The translations under genes were made by a program, and so were the position numbers. This document shows positions 7,901 to 14,702 of a stretch of DNA of 29,645 nucleotides, in pieces. Each line of letters begins with the position of its first letter. The first letter of the stretch is position 1. Source of the DNA: a virus; IMG/VR virus record IMGVR_UViG_3300010392_000184, positions 1 through 29,645 of that record; one strand, 5' to 3'. The notes beneath the pieces were generated by a model that was not told the origin of the DNA, did no database searches, and saw nothing but the letters and a program-made list of their open reading frames with translations.

Positions 7901-8673
7901 GCCACACTATTGGCCAGCATGGTGGTGGCACGTTCAACAGAAAGGGGAATTTCCTCGAATTCCTGCGCAATTTCCGGGGCCTGTTTCAGCAAGGCATCGA
8001 AAACGTCCTTACTCAGAACTTCGCCCTCAAGCACGGCATTACGCAGCTGGCCGACTGTTTTTCCGAGTCCGCTTGCGATCCGGTTGGCTAACTCCGGCGT
8101 GTTCTCGATCAGGGAGTTGAATTCTTCAGCCCGGACAATCCCGCCCGCCATTGCCTGACTGAACTGCAGCAGGCCATTTTTCATCTGCTCGTTGGTGCTG
8201 CCGCCAATTACACCCAACTGCTGTACCAAATTGGTCAGTGTGAGAATCTGCGAGTTGGTGGCGTTCAGCTCAGGGGCAGTACGAGCCAAGGACTGGAAAA
8301 GCTCGACCGTAGAGGCTAGCTGCGCGCCATTTCGTTGCGTAATCGCAAAGAGCTCGCGCTGCACATTGAGATAATCACCGGTGGAACGAGTAGCAGTCTT
8401 TACCCGTTGGTCGAGAACATTGTATTGATCGGTCAGCGAGACAGTCTGCCGAAACAAATAGCCGACACCGACAGCGGCAATCGCGCCTTTTAGCGTATTA
8501 AAGGACTGGCTGAGATTTTTATTGGCTTGAGATTGGCGCTCAGTCTGACGCGTGGTTTTTTCCACCTCACCGGTAAACCCACGCACCTCACCCCGCACGT
8601 TGCCCAGGCCGCGAACAACGACCTGCTCACCGTTGAGTTCGAGCTGCAATCCAAACTTCAGGTTGTCATTCAT
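4972..8673 (-). CDS. Tail tape measure protein
   Basis: 1233 residues, the longest gene here. The N-terminal 260 residues match the tape-measure N-terminal family: LTDQYNVLDQRVKTATRS, ELFAITQRNGAQLASTVELFQSLART, IVRAEEFNSLIENTPELANRIASG. Around residues 340-390 there are hydrophobic segments, then coiled coil to about 620. A Gly/Ser-rich and hydrophobic stretch at about 680-820 would reach the host membrane, and the C-terminal part carries the usual GFASGGYHAGG ... VGETGPELEF. It sets tail length and helps DNA pass the inner membrane. It follows the G/GT frameshift pair with an 8-nt overlap, the canonical siphophage order. About 1.5 angstrom per residue would give a tail near 180 nm. Confidence 0.95.
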   Translation of the reverse strand: MNDNLKFGLQLELNGEQVVVRGLGNVRGEVRGFTGEVEKTTRQTERQSQANKNLSQSFNTLKGAIAAVGVGYLFRQTVSLTDQYNVLDQRVKTATRSTGDYLNVQRELFAITQRNGAQLASTVELFQSLARTAPELNATNSQILTLTNLVQQLGVIGGSTNEQMKNGLLQFSQAMAGGIVRAEEFNSLIENTPELANRIASGLGKTVGQLRNAVLEGEVLSKDVFDALLKQAPEIAQEFEEIPLSVERATTMLANSVARALGLVDDKTTAMQGLAEGIQAVSQRLDALDPESIEQVLSVAEVLAAVIGVRLATSLATSTGLWAKERVAALAASAGYGTAGTSVSLYTGAITRLTTAQKAHNLAMLSMRGLLGLIGGPVGLAVTAATGIYLFRDALFNSKAEVKNFTGDVDELIASMKNLGKTSAQVKLDEINEALAKVEKEIADQSRRLNSSESGFEAVIQPLLNQAEALRENKKRLEDAIKTYEKAPAAISEFVKGLPSLEEELGNVATATGELTDEQKKLAEQKARIQETYQATVGNLQFETELLKRELSATIAGGAALEAFNREKYIEVELRRANAKNLLPEEVKRLREEIAARYDAEKALGDYQDKIENVKEEADPFADAWEEATKRIDESFADAWEGAFDSFEDFADSLKNSFKRLLAELAHQAVTKPILVSLGLGGGSSAASAGGLLSNITGGGSGGGGLLSGVSNIYSAGKALLSGNPLRGIGETIYTLGANTGSQTLRAIGSQLNGITTGGLALSTLGGLAGSFVGTGLGEGLFGKQANSNIGSTVGAIGGALLGGPIGAFFGGTLGGFLDGAFGGDGKKRVNLAVATGKFGTGWAPNQAIQAESGLWLTPVAKRVGGKGAEAARELRDMFASIDAALLGVYNSLGVDGIDLSKTTLPGKGEAGHAVGNLIGAASFNRVDTNQLKRAPDDFLNAWISTVNEMTGTAVDVQPLLDLSKEGELLADTLIRVQQEFAGVQDILGNLGFQTFADSITGMVEASKVAASFGGIENLSAATGQYYDRYYSEEEKLARINDQLVAVIGELNLSMPETRMEFRSLVESFDLTTQSGRDMFATMLTLAPAFDQVITAGEATVDVVQDIAKALNPDNFASRTDFLRAHFTGGGTIDNIPGFASGGYHAGGLRVVGETGPELEFTGPSYIANSGDTSRLLDNSEVVAELRALRAEVERMRGENRTGQYQIAKNTLKSAKIADRWENDGLPETRSVS

Positions 8674-9546
8674 CTCTCAGCTCTGCCATGCATTCCAGGG
8701 CGGCGTTTTGCATGATGGTGATGTCCTTCCACAACCGGTCGGTTTCGGCCTCGTCCAGAGCCCGGCACTCGGGCAAATACCTGGCTCGGGTTTCTACCTG
8801 CTGCCAGTCCAATCCGGTGCGGATCAACTGGCCGCGAGGGGTGACAACCACTTGCCACTGATTGGCGCACCCCATAAACAGTTGCAATACCGGCAGGTTG
8901 GCCTTGAACACGTGAATGCCTTCCCTGGCGATCGCTTCCTGCTCGTTGAGCCCGGCTTTCTCGATGTCCTCCTCAGAGGCACCCATCCGCCGGTACTGTT
9001 CTTTCATGCGCTCAGGATCAACTACCCGGCGTTGCTCCCCGTTGAACTCTCGCCAGTCGCTGGCCCAGCCACGGGCGAGGTCTCGAAGTTTCCCAGGCGT
9101 GCCACTTCACCTCCCTGGCTTTGCCGGTGGGCCTCCTTCACCGCCTCGCGGATCATTCGCTCTTCCAGCAACTTGCGGCGCATTTCATCCGTCTTCGGGA
9201 AGGGCTTGCCATGCTCGTCGGTCAGGTCATCGCCCCAGCCGACAAAGATGCTCATGTAAAGATCAATCTCGTAACGGGTGATGCGCTGGGCCAGCGTCAG
9301 GGCGTCCAGCTCGCCATCAGGGTTTGCCGCCTGCTCTTTCGCCAGCACCTTTTCATGCTCAACCGCACTCTCCAGGTCGGCAAACAGCTTGGCGGCTTCG
9401 GTCAGGGATAGATGCTTAAACTCACCGGTGAAACGGTGTGTTTCAAACACACCCTCGCCAGCCTGATTCACCACCGGCACCTTCACATCCACAGGCCACT
9501 GGTAATTGCTTAGCGCAGTGATGGAAAAACCTTTTTTTACACTCAT
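8666..9546 (-). CDS. GT-type tail assembly chaperone made by -1 frameshift (G-T fusion)
   Basis: The downstream frame from 9106 to 8669 has no stop and no good own start. An ATG at 9007 lies deep in the conserved part and its nearest purine-rich stretch is poor. The frame encodes a DUF1799-like domain (QVVVTPRGQLIRTGLDWQQVETRAR). A slip at GGGAAAC (9094-9088, read as G GGA AAC) joins residues 1-153 of the upstream gene to 140 residues of this frame, giving a 293-residue protein. Lambda GT, 279 residues, is built in the same way at GGGAAAG. GT recruits tail tube protein to the tape measure and is left out of the virion. Confidence 0.8.
9022..9546 (-). CDS. G-type tail assembly chaperone (zero-frame product)
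   Basis: 174 residues. It has an N-terminal beta region (SVKKGFSITALSNYQWPVDVKV), a helical core with TEAAKLFADLESAVEHEKVLAKE and LYMSIFVGWGDDLTDEHGKPFPKTDEMRRKLLEERMIREAV, and a low-complexity tail after the slip site. Size and position between tail tube and tape measure match lambda gpG, which coats the tape measure during tail assembly. The start has AAAGG 8-9 nt upstream in a leader nearly identical to that of the gene at 11935. Most ribosomes should end at 9022, and a minority shift to make GT. Confidence 0.85.
   Translation of the reverse strand: MSVKKGFSITALSNYQWPVDVKVPVVNQAGEGVFETHRFTGEFKHLSLTEAAKLFADLESAVEHEKVLAKEQAANPDGELDALTLAQRITRYEIDLYMSIFVGWGDDLTDEHGKPFPKTDEMRRKLLEERMIREAVKEAHRQSQGGEVARLGNFETSPVAGPATGESSTGSNAG
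9088..9094 (-). promoter_or_regulatory. GGGAAAC slippery heptamer for programmed -1 frameshifting
   Basis: On the minus strand the codons are CTG GGA AAC TTC, so the heptamer is in the required X XXY YYZ phase. After the slip the next codon is CTT at 9088-9086, and the frame is open to 8669. Its place at the junction of the G and T frames matches lambda-like tail operons. Confidence 0.8.
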
Positions 9547-9572
9547 TTTTGGAACCTTTTATCCGGCGTTAA
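9544..9572 (-). repeat. Near-identical gene leader, copy A (before the G-type chaperone)
   Basis: On the minus strand this reads TTAACG-CCGGAT, AAAAGGTTC, then CAAAAATG. It matches the leader at 11933-11960 with only a few changes over about 28 bp. It includes the AAAGG ribosome site and the start codon. It may be a duplicated translation-initiation region or part of a promoter. Confidence 0.5.
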
Positions 9573-9579
9573 TCGGTGA

Positions 9580-10521
9580 TTAACGGTGGGTAAATGTGTA
9601 GTCGTTGCCCTTGGCGGTGGGGATGATTCCGCAGGTCGCCGTCAGGTAGGCAATGCCCTGTTCGAACGATCGCTCCACGTTGCTGATATCCACGTTCGGG
9701 GCATCAAACTCGAAGATCCGGCCATCGTTGGTCACATCCACACCGTGCTGCATAGCAAAAGCCCCGACATCGTTGGCGCGGGCCGCCTCAAACCAGTCTT
9801 TGGTGGTGACATCGTCTTCGCGGAACTTGATGGAAATAGTGCTGGATCGGCTGGGGAGAATGACTTCCTCTTCCTCAATCAGCGCCAGGAATTCCGGGCT
9901 CATACCTTGCTCAATGGTCACCGACATGGCGTTAACGGTCTGGCCGTGCAGGGTGAGAGTGGGCACGGTGTCTTTAGTCCAGCGCAAGGGCTTGAGCACG
10001 GTGCTGAAGTCGACACCGGCCAGCGCGGACTTGATGGCGGCCACGTACAGCCCCATACCACGGAACCGCAAACGGGGCAGGCCCTTGGTGCCAAACTCCC
10101 ATGTCAACGTGCCGCGCACACCCAGGATGGCATGGCGGTGCTCGCCTACCTGGTAGTAGATCGCGCCGCTGTCCAGATTGGTGTCCACCAGGGTGTAATC
10201 CACACTGGTGGAGGCGGTGACGGCCTCGGCATGGCTACAGATTTTGTAGATGCTGTTGTAGTACGGTGGGGTATCCACCGCGCCGCCGCCGGACAGCTCA
10301 ATGGCAAAATCCAGGCTCACGTAAGTGTTGAGGCGCACACTGCCCTGGTTGCCCAGGAAGCCCTGCATGTTGGCCCGCTGAACGACATCGCCTTCCAGGA
10401 GGCGCACGGTGATATCACTCACCATAATGGCGTCGGCGCCTGCCGGGCTGGAATCAACGCCGTAAGTACTCTCCAGTTTCAGGGCAATTAACTGTTCCTG
10501 TTCTCGCAGCAAAATACTCAT
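9580..10521 (-). CDS. Major tail tube protein
   Basis: 313 residues, beta-rich. It begins MSILLREQEQLIALKLESTYGVDS, the usual start of siphophage tube proteins in Mu-like chimeras. The middle has GVRGTLTWEFGTKGLPRLRFRGMGLY and a C-terminal segment near IFEFDAPNVDISNVERSFEQGIA. Such proteins stack as hexamers to make the tail tube. It sits between the tail-completion genes and the G/GT chaperones. The start has a strong site, GGGAGGTGACAA before ATG. No sheath gene adjoins it, which supports a non-contractile tail. Confidence 0.85.
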   Translation of the reverse strand: MSILLREQEQLIALKLESTYGVDSSPAGADAIMVSDITVRLLEGDVVQRANMQGFLGNQGSVRLNTYVSLDFAIELSGGGAVDTPPYYNSIYKICSHAEAVTASTSVDYTLVDTNLDSGAIYYQVGEHRHAILGVRGTLTWEFGTKGLPRLRFRGMGLYVAAIKSALAGVDFSTVLKPLRWTKDTVPTLTLHGQTVNAMSVTIEQGMSPEFLALIEEEEVILPSRSSTISIKFREDDVTTKDWFEAARANDVGAFAMQHGVDVTNDGRIFEFDAPNVDISNVERSFEQGIAYLTATCGIIPTAKGNDYTFTHR

Positions 10522-10703
10522 TTGTCACCTCCCTTTGCTTGGGGCTTCGCGGGCTTGCGGGTCTGTTTCATCTCCCCGGTTTCCGGGTTGAACTGGTAGT
10601 CGCCACCGCTCTGGATTTTCTGCAGCTGCTCCGGGGTGGGGCGCTTTTTCGGCACCGGTTGTTCCGGGGCTGCCTTGGTGCTGTCAGTGTCTGACTTAGC
10701 CAT
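10518..10703 (-). CDS. Small lysine/proline-rich phage protein
   Basis: 61 residues, highly charged and probably disordered: Lys- and Pro-rich ends around a core PEQLQKIQSGGDYQFNPETGEMK. It overlaps the tail tube start (ATGA) and the preceding gp37-like gene. A short gene of this kind often occurs at this position in B3/D3112-type operons. Function unknown. It may help tube polymerisation or cap addition, but nothing in the sequence shows it. Confidence 0.6.
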   Translation of the reverse strand: MAKSDTDSTKAAPEQPVPKKRPTPEQLQKIQSGGDYQFNPETGEMKQTRKPAKPQAKGGDK

Positions 10704-11139
10704 TGATGGGCTCCTCGTATCGATCAGTCATAAACTCGTCCTGGTGCCAGTGGGCACCCCCTGCAAAATCGAAAAGGGTTGAGGGGCCGCGAACGATCGC
10801 CCCCTCAAAATTCGGCGGCACCCAGCCGAACAGCTTGTCGCGGATACCCTGGCGAACCTGGTCCGATCGGGCATTGGTTTTTTCGCCGTGCATATCGTTG
10901 GCCACCTTCACACAGGTGATGACGGCAACGTGGTAAACGACCCGCTGCAACACGGAAAGGCCGGTATCCCGCTGGTCCGGCTGGGGCTGTTCGCGCAGCA
11001 CCACCACGTAGGCTGCCGGGGTTTTATTGGGAACTCTCAGCTCACCGCCATCGCGCAGGGCCGCAAATCCTGCGGCTCCCTCCACCAGGAGAAGGCCGCC
11101 AACATCGGCAATGCGCGCTTCGATATCGGAGCCCAACAT
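10696..11139 (-). CDS. Mu gp37-like (DUF1834) protein, tail terminator/completion candidate
   Basis: 147 residues. It shows the DUF1834/Gp37 pattern: MLGSDIEARIADVGGLLLVEGAA, a central AYVVVLREQPQPDQRDTG segment, and VRQGIRDKLFGWVPPNFEGAIVRG near the end. Members lie between the gp36-like connector gene and the tail tube gene and are thought to be tail terminators or neck proteins. It overlaps gp36 by one nucleotide and the next gene by 8 nt, indicating tight operon packing. Confidence 0.7.
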   Translation of the reverse strand: MLGSDIEARIADVGGLLLVEGAAGFAALRDGGELRVPNKTPAAYVVVLREQPQPDQRDTGLSVLQRVVYHVAVITCVKVANDMHGEKTNARSDQVRQGIRDKLFGWVPPNFEGAIVRGPSTLFDFAGGAHWHQDEFMTDRYEEPING

Positions 11140-11561
11140 CAGATGAAGCCCTCGCTGTCACTACGGCCAAAGATGCGGCCATCGGACTCCATCTGAGGCA
11201 GGCCGCCAGAGGCCGGGGGTTGTTCGTCGGCACCCAGGGACGCCTTACCGCTGACCACCGCTTTGAGAAAATCCACAGCGGCGTCGTAGGCTTTCTGCAC
11301 AGCCTCGGGAATGCTGTTGCTGTACAGGTTGTAGCGGGCAACGGAGCAGGCGATACGCTCCAGCACGGTAGGCACCGGGCTGAATGGCATCTTTGAGCGA
11401 TAGCGCTGTTCCAGGTAGCTGTCGATCAGGGCCTCCGCGTCGGCGATCGCTTCGGCCACCACCTGGGTGTCCACCGCGTTGTTCCCGCTGCGGTCACTCA
11501 GGTCGATCAGCTCCTGTTCGCCGTAGCGGCGCTCCAGGTCCGCCTGGGTGCAATACGCCAT
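11139..11561 (-). CDS. Mu gp36-like (DUF1320) head-tail connector protein
   Basis: 140 residues. It opens MAYCTQADLERRYGEQELIDLSD and continues VVAEAIADAEALIDSYLEQRY and ERIACSVARYNLYS, the helical DUF1320 pattern of Mu gp36 and the lambdoid adaptor proteins. These bind the portal ring and join head and tail. The C-terminal 40 residues are Gly/Pro-rich. It abuts gp35 (1-nt overlap) and gp37. Confidence 0.8.
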   Translation of the reverse strand: MAYCTQADLERRYGEQELIDLSDRSGNNAVDTQVVAEAIADAEALIDSYLEQRYRSKMPFSPVPTVLERIACSVARYNLYSNSIPEAVQKAYDAAVDFLKAVVSGKASLGADEQPPASGGLPQMESDGRIFGRSDSEGFI

Positions 11562-11935
11562 TACTCAGCGTCTCCGCCTTCCGCGACAATGCCGTCAGCG
11601 GGAATGGTGCACTCTTCCACAATCAGCTCGGGCTCATTCGTGATGGCCTCGATCTGTTCTTCGCTCAGCACATCCAGGGCGATGCCGTGGCCATGCTCGG
11701 TAAACTTGTGGCCGGCACGGCAGAAGCTCTTGGGCTTCGAGCGGATGAACAGGGCGGGGATCTCCTTCGGCTCTTCCTTCTTGGTGGCCTTGGGTTTTTC
11801 TACGGCCTTTGACGCGTCCTGGGCCGCTGATTTTTCAGCTGCAGGCGGAGTGGCCGGCGCGGTGCTCGCGGTGGCCTTCTCGCTGGTAGCCTTTGTCACT
11901 TTTTCCTGGGTTGCTTCTTGCTTTTTAGTCGCCAT
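11561..11935 (-). CDS. FluMu gp35/HI1506-type protein
   Basis: 124 residues. Residues 1-58 are a Lys/Ala/Thr/Pro-rich low-complexity arm. Residues 59-110 (ALFIRSKPKSFCRAGHKFTEHG ... LSEEQIEAITNEPELIVEE) fit the small FluMu gp35/HI1506 N-terminal fold found next to the capsid gene of Mu-like phages. Its role is not established, and it may belong to the capsid or neck. It is the first gene after the capsid terminator, and its start lies in the leader shared with 9546. Confidence 0.65.
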   Translation of the reverse strand: MATKKQEATQEKVTKATSEKATASTAPATPPAAEKSAAQDASKAVEKPKATKKEEPKEIPALFIRSKPKSFCRAGHKFTEHGHGIALDVLSEEQIEAITNEPELIVEECTIPADGIVAEGGDAE

Positions 11936-11960
11936 TTTTCGAACCTTTAATCCGGGTTAA
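11933..11960 (-). repeat. Near-identical gene leader, copy B (before gp35)
   Basis: This is the counterpart of 9544-9572. On the minus strand it reads TTAACCCGGATTAAAGG, then TTCGAAAAATG. It starts where the T-run of the capsid terminator ends, so transcripts for gp35 onward need read-through or a new start here. Confidence 0.5.
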
Positions 11961-11993
11961 AAAAAGGCCAGGCGGTACCGCCGCGCTGGCCTT
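11959..11993 (-). terminator. Rho-independent terminator after the capsid gene
   Basis: On the minus strand, AAGGCCAG (11993-11986) pairs with CTGGCCTT (11971-11964), with a GC-rich centre containing the palindrome GCGGTACCGC. A run of seven T follows. It lies 18 nt after the capsid stop. A partial terminator here would lower expression of connector and tail genes relative to capsid. Confidence 0.85.
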
Positions 11994-12011
11994 GTCAGAG
12001 TCAACCGGTTA

Positions 12012-12917
12012 TCAGCCGGGACCGGTGCTGCCCCAGGCCAACTGCCAGAAGCCGTAGCCACCCGCAACTCGCGCTTCAGCGCCAAACAGGAACTTCTTGC
12101 GCAGGTACACGTTGTCCGCTTCGGGATCGATCTGCTGCACAAATACCGGCTTTTTGCGCTCCTGGTAGATAAAGGGCTTCACCGGTCGGGAGGTGTCCAA
12201 CAGGAACCAGGCGGTGTCGCTGGTTGCGCGGTCCAGCACCAGCACTTCGATGGTGCCCTTGTATGGGTTCGGCTTGCCGTCTTCAAGCTTGTCGTTATTG
12301 GCCAGCACGTTGGCCACATCTTCCAGCGCGGGCGGCACCACAAGCACCTTGGGACGGATGCCCAGCGGGCGACCTTGCTCATCCTTGAATTTGCGCATGG
12401 CGGTACGGGCTGCACCCAAGCTGGCAATAGCGGCTGCCTGGGTGGCGGCACTCAGGGCCACAGTGCCCTTGTTGGAAACCGTGCTGTCACCTACCGGGTG
12501 ATCGGTATCGATAAAGTACTGGCCATCGAAGCACTTCATCGTAAAGGCACCGTTTACCAGGTCGGCCACAACCTCATCCGGCAATTGCGCGGCGGATTCA
12601 CCGGCCATCTCGGCCTGGGGCCGATAGATGCCCAGCTGATCGTCGTCGATATCATTGCGGTCCACCTCGACGGTGACTTCATAGTCGTCGTTGGTGATGC
12701 TGTAGGTGGAAGCGGACAGCGCGTCGACCTGCTTGTCCCCAATCCACTTGCGCATCTTGGGAATTTTGCTCAGCCACTTGTAGTCGTTGGTTTTGGTGGT
12801 GGAAGGCACCAGCATGGCGATCTTGTTCCACTGCGGCTCCACCTTGGCAAAGGCGTTGTTGAACAGGGTTTTCAGGGATTTGAATACCGCGTCCAGGGTG
12901 CTTTTGTTCAGAATCAT
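12012..12917 (-). CDS. T: Major capsid protein, Mu gpT family
   Basis: 301 residues, the expected size for gpT. It opens MILNKSTLDAVFKSLKTLFNNAF and has PSTTKTNDYKWLSKIPKMRKWIGDK, then YEVTVEVDRNDIDDDQLGIYRP. These are the most conserved parts of the Mu-like major head subunit, an HK97-type fold. It forms the icosahedral shell around the gpZ scaffold. The start has an AGGAGAG site. It follows the decoration gene by 26 nt and ends at a strong terminator, in keeping with high expression. Confidence 0.95.
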   Translation of the reverse strand: MILNKSTLDAVFKSLKTLFNNAFAKVEPQWNKIAMLVPSTTKTNDYKWLSKIPKMRKWIGDKQVDALSASTYSITNDDYEVTVEVDRNDIDDDQLGIYRPQAEMAGESAAQLPDEVVADLVNGAFTMKCFDGQYFIDTDHPVGDSTVSNKGTVALSAATQAAAIASLGAARTAMRKFKDEQGRPLGIRPKVLVVPPALEDVANVLANNDKLEDGKPNPYKGTIEVLVLDRATSDTAWFLLDTSRPVKPFIYQERKKPVFVQQIDPEADNVYLRKKFLFGAEARVAGGYGFWQLAWGSTGPG

Positions 12918-12943
12918 TTCAGTCTCTCCTGCTCAATTCCGGG

Positions 12944-13342
12944 TTATTCAACCCAAATACCGTCGGCGTCCACGCCAACCACCACACCGGCAGCGGAACG
13001 GGTGCTCGTGCCATCGGTGGCGGCCACGGTCTCGTCGTCCTCGATGTAACAGACCTTCCCGAGGCTGGCCTGGGTCACCGGGTCGGTGCCGCTGTTCTTC
13101 CACTTAAAGGCTTTGTTGCGGCGCACAATGGCGGTTTTGTCACCGTTGGCACCACCGGTGTTGTCCACAGCCTCTTCAAAACGGCCCAGGTACGTCAGGG
13201 TGGTGGCGGTGGAACCTTTATCGCCATAACCATTGGCGTCGGCTACAGCCATGCCGCCGGCGTAGACCACCGCATTGGCAGCCAGGAGCACCTCGATAAC
13301 CTCGGCGTCTTTCATCTTGGTATTGCGGTCAGCGCTCAACAT
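12944..13342 (-). CDS. Head decoration-like protein
   Basis: 132 residues, mostly beta, with VVYAGGMAVADANGYGDKGS and a closing AAGVVVGVDADGIWVE. It lies between the protease/scaffold gene and the major capsid gene, where many Mu-like phages have a small head decoration or stabilisation protein of this size. The family call rests on position and general sequence style. An AGGAGG site precedes the start. It is probably made at high level with gpT. Confidence 0.6.
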   Translation of the reverse strand: MLSADRNTKMKDAEVIEVLLAANAVVYAGGMAVADANGYGDKGSTATTLTYLGRFEEAVDNTGGANGDKTAIVRRNKAFKWKNSGTDPVTQASLGKVCYIEDDETVAATDGTSTRSAAGVVVGVDADGIWVE

Positions 13343-13347
13343 GGTGA

Positions 13348-13848
13348 TCAGGCCTCCTGTTCAATGTCTTTCGGGTCCAAACCCATCTGGCTGCACACGG
13401 CAACCAGCGTCTCATCGGCCTCGGTTGCCTTGCCTTCCGGCTCTTTGCCGTGGGTCTGACTGCCACTCAGGGCCGCGATGGGCTGGGCGTTATCGAGGTA
13501 GGTGCGAAGGCTGGCAATGTTGGATTTGCCCAGCTCCAGCGCCCAGGGCTCCTGAGCCTTGAGCAACTTCTTGTCGGCGATGCCCTGGCTCACCAGGTCG
13601 GCAACTTCGTCGTTGTGGATGCGGGTAGTCAGCGCAGCAACCTCGGTTTTGAGGCTCTCCACGACAGCGACCGGAACATACTTCTCAGGGTCCGGATTGC
13701 CCGCTTCTTCCAGCTTCGAAGTGAGTGCGGCCACCTGGGTTTCCGCCGTTGTTTTTGCCTCCATCAGGGCAGACAGCGCCGCCTCGATTTTGGCTTCGTC
13801 CGCATCCTCGGCCAGGCCGAGCTGCTTTCTCAGCTTTACAAGATCCAT
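13348..13848 (-). CDS. Z: Nested scaffold protein, Mu gpZ type (internal in-frame start of gpI)
   Basis: An internal ATG at 13848 (gpI residue 200, MDLVKLRKQLG) would give a 166-residue acidic, helical protein identical to the gpI C-terminus. The ribosome site TGAGGA lies 7-8 nt before it, better than that of gpI itself. In Mu and lambda the scaffold is produced in this nested way and outnumbers the protease. The start coincides with the shift from the globular protease domain to coiled coil. It should assemble inside the prohead and be degraded on maturation. Confidence 0.75.
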   Translation of the reverse strand: MDLVKLRKQLGLAEDADEAKIEAALSALMEAKTTAETQVAALTSKLEEAGNPDPEKYVPVAVVESLKTEVAALTTRIHNDEVADLVSQGIADKKLLKAQEPWALELGKSNIASLRTYLDNAQPIAALSGSQTHGKEPEGKATEADETLVAVCSQMGLDPKDIEQEA

Positions 13849-14445
13849 TTCTGGTTCCTCAGTTTTTTTTGAGTGCGTGAAAAACGTGCTGGCAGCGGCG
13901 AGGATTTCATCCATGCCATCCACTGCCGGAAAGTTGGTGATTGCAGCCATCAACAGCTCCACCACCTCGCCGGTTTTGGTGAACGAAAACACCGGAGAGA
14001 TAAAGCGGTATTCCTTGTCGGCCAGATAAGCGGTGGCTTTCTCGGTCCAGGCGACATCAACGGCATAGAGTCCATCGCCTTCGCGCCACTCCAACTTGGT
14101 GAACCAGGCAGCCGCCGGCGCAGGATTGCCCGTCTGCTTGGCGGTGAGCGTTTGGTGCTCGTAGTCGATGACAAAGGGGGTTTTTCTGGTCTCGGCCAAG
14201 GCAATGACCCTGGCGGCTATCTCAGCATCGATATACCAGGTATCGGTATTGACCTCGTCCATATTGCCGGGGCGACCGTCGCGGGCCTTAAAATACCCGG
14301 CGGGCATCAGCTGGACTTCGGAGGAGCCCGGTTTTACCTCCAACTCGGCAGCACAGGCGCTGACAAAAAGGTCGCCACTGGCCACCTCTGTGGGAAGGGC
14401 AGCGCAGATGGCAATGGCGAGGGCAGTACGTTTCATGCCCTCCAT
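13348..14445 (-). CDS. I: Head maturation protease, Mu gpI family
   Basis: 365 residues. The N-terminal 190 residues hold the protease domain: VQLMPAGYFKARDGRPGN, then TPFVIDYEHQTLTAKQTGNPAPAAAWF with the conserved acidic/His segment, then EYRFISPVFSF and LLMAAITNFPAVDGM. The C-terminal part is acidic coiled coil typical of a scaffold. It cleaves scaffold and itself during capsid maturation. Two starts are possible, ATG at 14445 or the in-frame ATG 9 nt later, and neither has an ideally spaced site. A conserved 17-bp motif lies 29 nt upstream (14474-14490), matching the place of the Mu PI late promoter. Confidence 0.9.
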   Translation of the reverse strand: MEGMKRTALAIAICAALPTEVASGDLFVSACAAELEVKPGSSEVQLMPAGYFKARDGRPGNMDEVNTDTWYIDAEIAARVIALAETRKTPFVIDYEHQTLTAKQTGNPAPAAAWFTKLEWREGDGLYAVDVAWTEKATAYLADKEYRFISPVFSFTKTGEVVELLMAAITNFPAVDGMDEILAAASTFFTHSKKTEEPEMDLVKLRKQLGLAEDADEAKIEAALSALMEAKTTAETQVAALTSKLEEAGNPDPEKYVPVAVVESLKTEVAALTTRIHNDEVADLVSQGIADKKLLKAQEPWALELGKSNIASLRTYLDNAQPIAALSGSQTHGKEPEGKATEADETLVAVCSQMGLDPKDIEQEA

Positions 14446-14473
14446 TCTGGGGAGCCATAAAAACGCGCGGGAA

Positions 14474-14490
14474 TAAAGGGATTAATTGTT
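14474..14490 (-). promoter_or_regulatory. Conserved 17-bp late-promoter motif, copy 2 (before gpI)
   Basis: On the minus strand it reads AACAATTAATCCCTTTA and matches copies before lys and the cargo operon. It lies 29 nt before the gpI start, where Mu has the late promoter PI. A TTTTTAT stretch downstream at about 14456-14462 could be the -10 region. Confidence 0.5.
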
Positions 14491-14505
14491 AGACAGGGGC
14501 GAGGC

Positions 14506-14613
14506 TCAGAATTGGCCTGTAAGGGATTTTCTCCACTTTTCCGCCACGGTGACACCAACCAAAGCAGCAAACGCGGCGACAGGGAAAATTAAACGGGTTT
14601 TAAACGGGGTCAT
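14506..14613 (-). CDS. Possible 35-residue membrane peptide
   Basis: From the ATG at 14613 the frame encodes 35 residues: MTPFKTR, a hydrophobic segment from about residue 8 to 24, then a basic tail with KWRKS. It would be a single-span peptide. There is no good ribosome site (pyrimidine-rich just before the ATG), so the call is weak. It lies in the 257-bp gap between gpG and gpI. The rest of this gap holds only the regulatory motif at 14474-14490. Confidence 0.25.
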   Translation of the reverse strand: MTPFKTRLIFPVAAFAALVGVTVAEKWRKSLTGQF

Positions 14614-14702
14614 GCAAGGGAGGACAGGTGGAATTTTGCAATATCCGGCAAAATCCCCCGGTTTTTGTCCGCCTGGCAAAGCTGCGGCCAGCAGAGTGCA
14701 TT

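Noticed and set aside
13860-13872. Eight-A run in gpI as a second slippage site
   Set aside because: The zero frame continues correctly into the scaffold, and no useful alternative frame follows.
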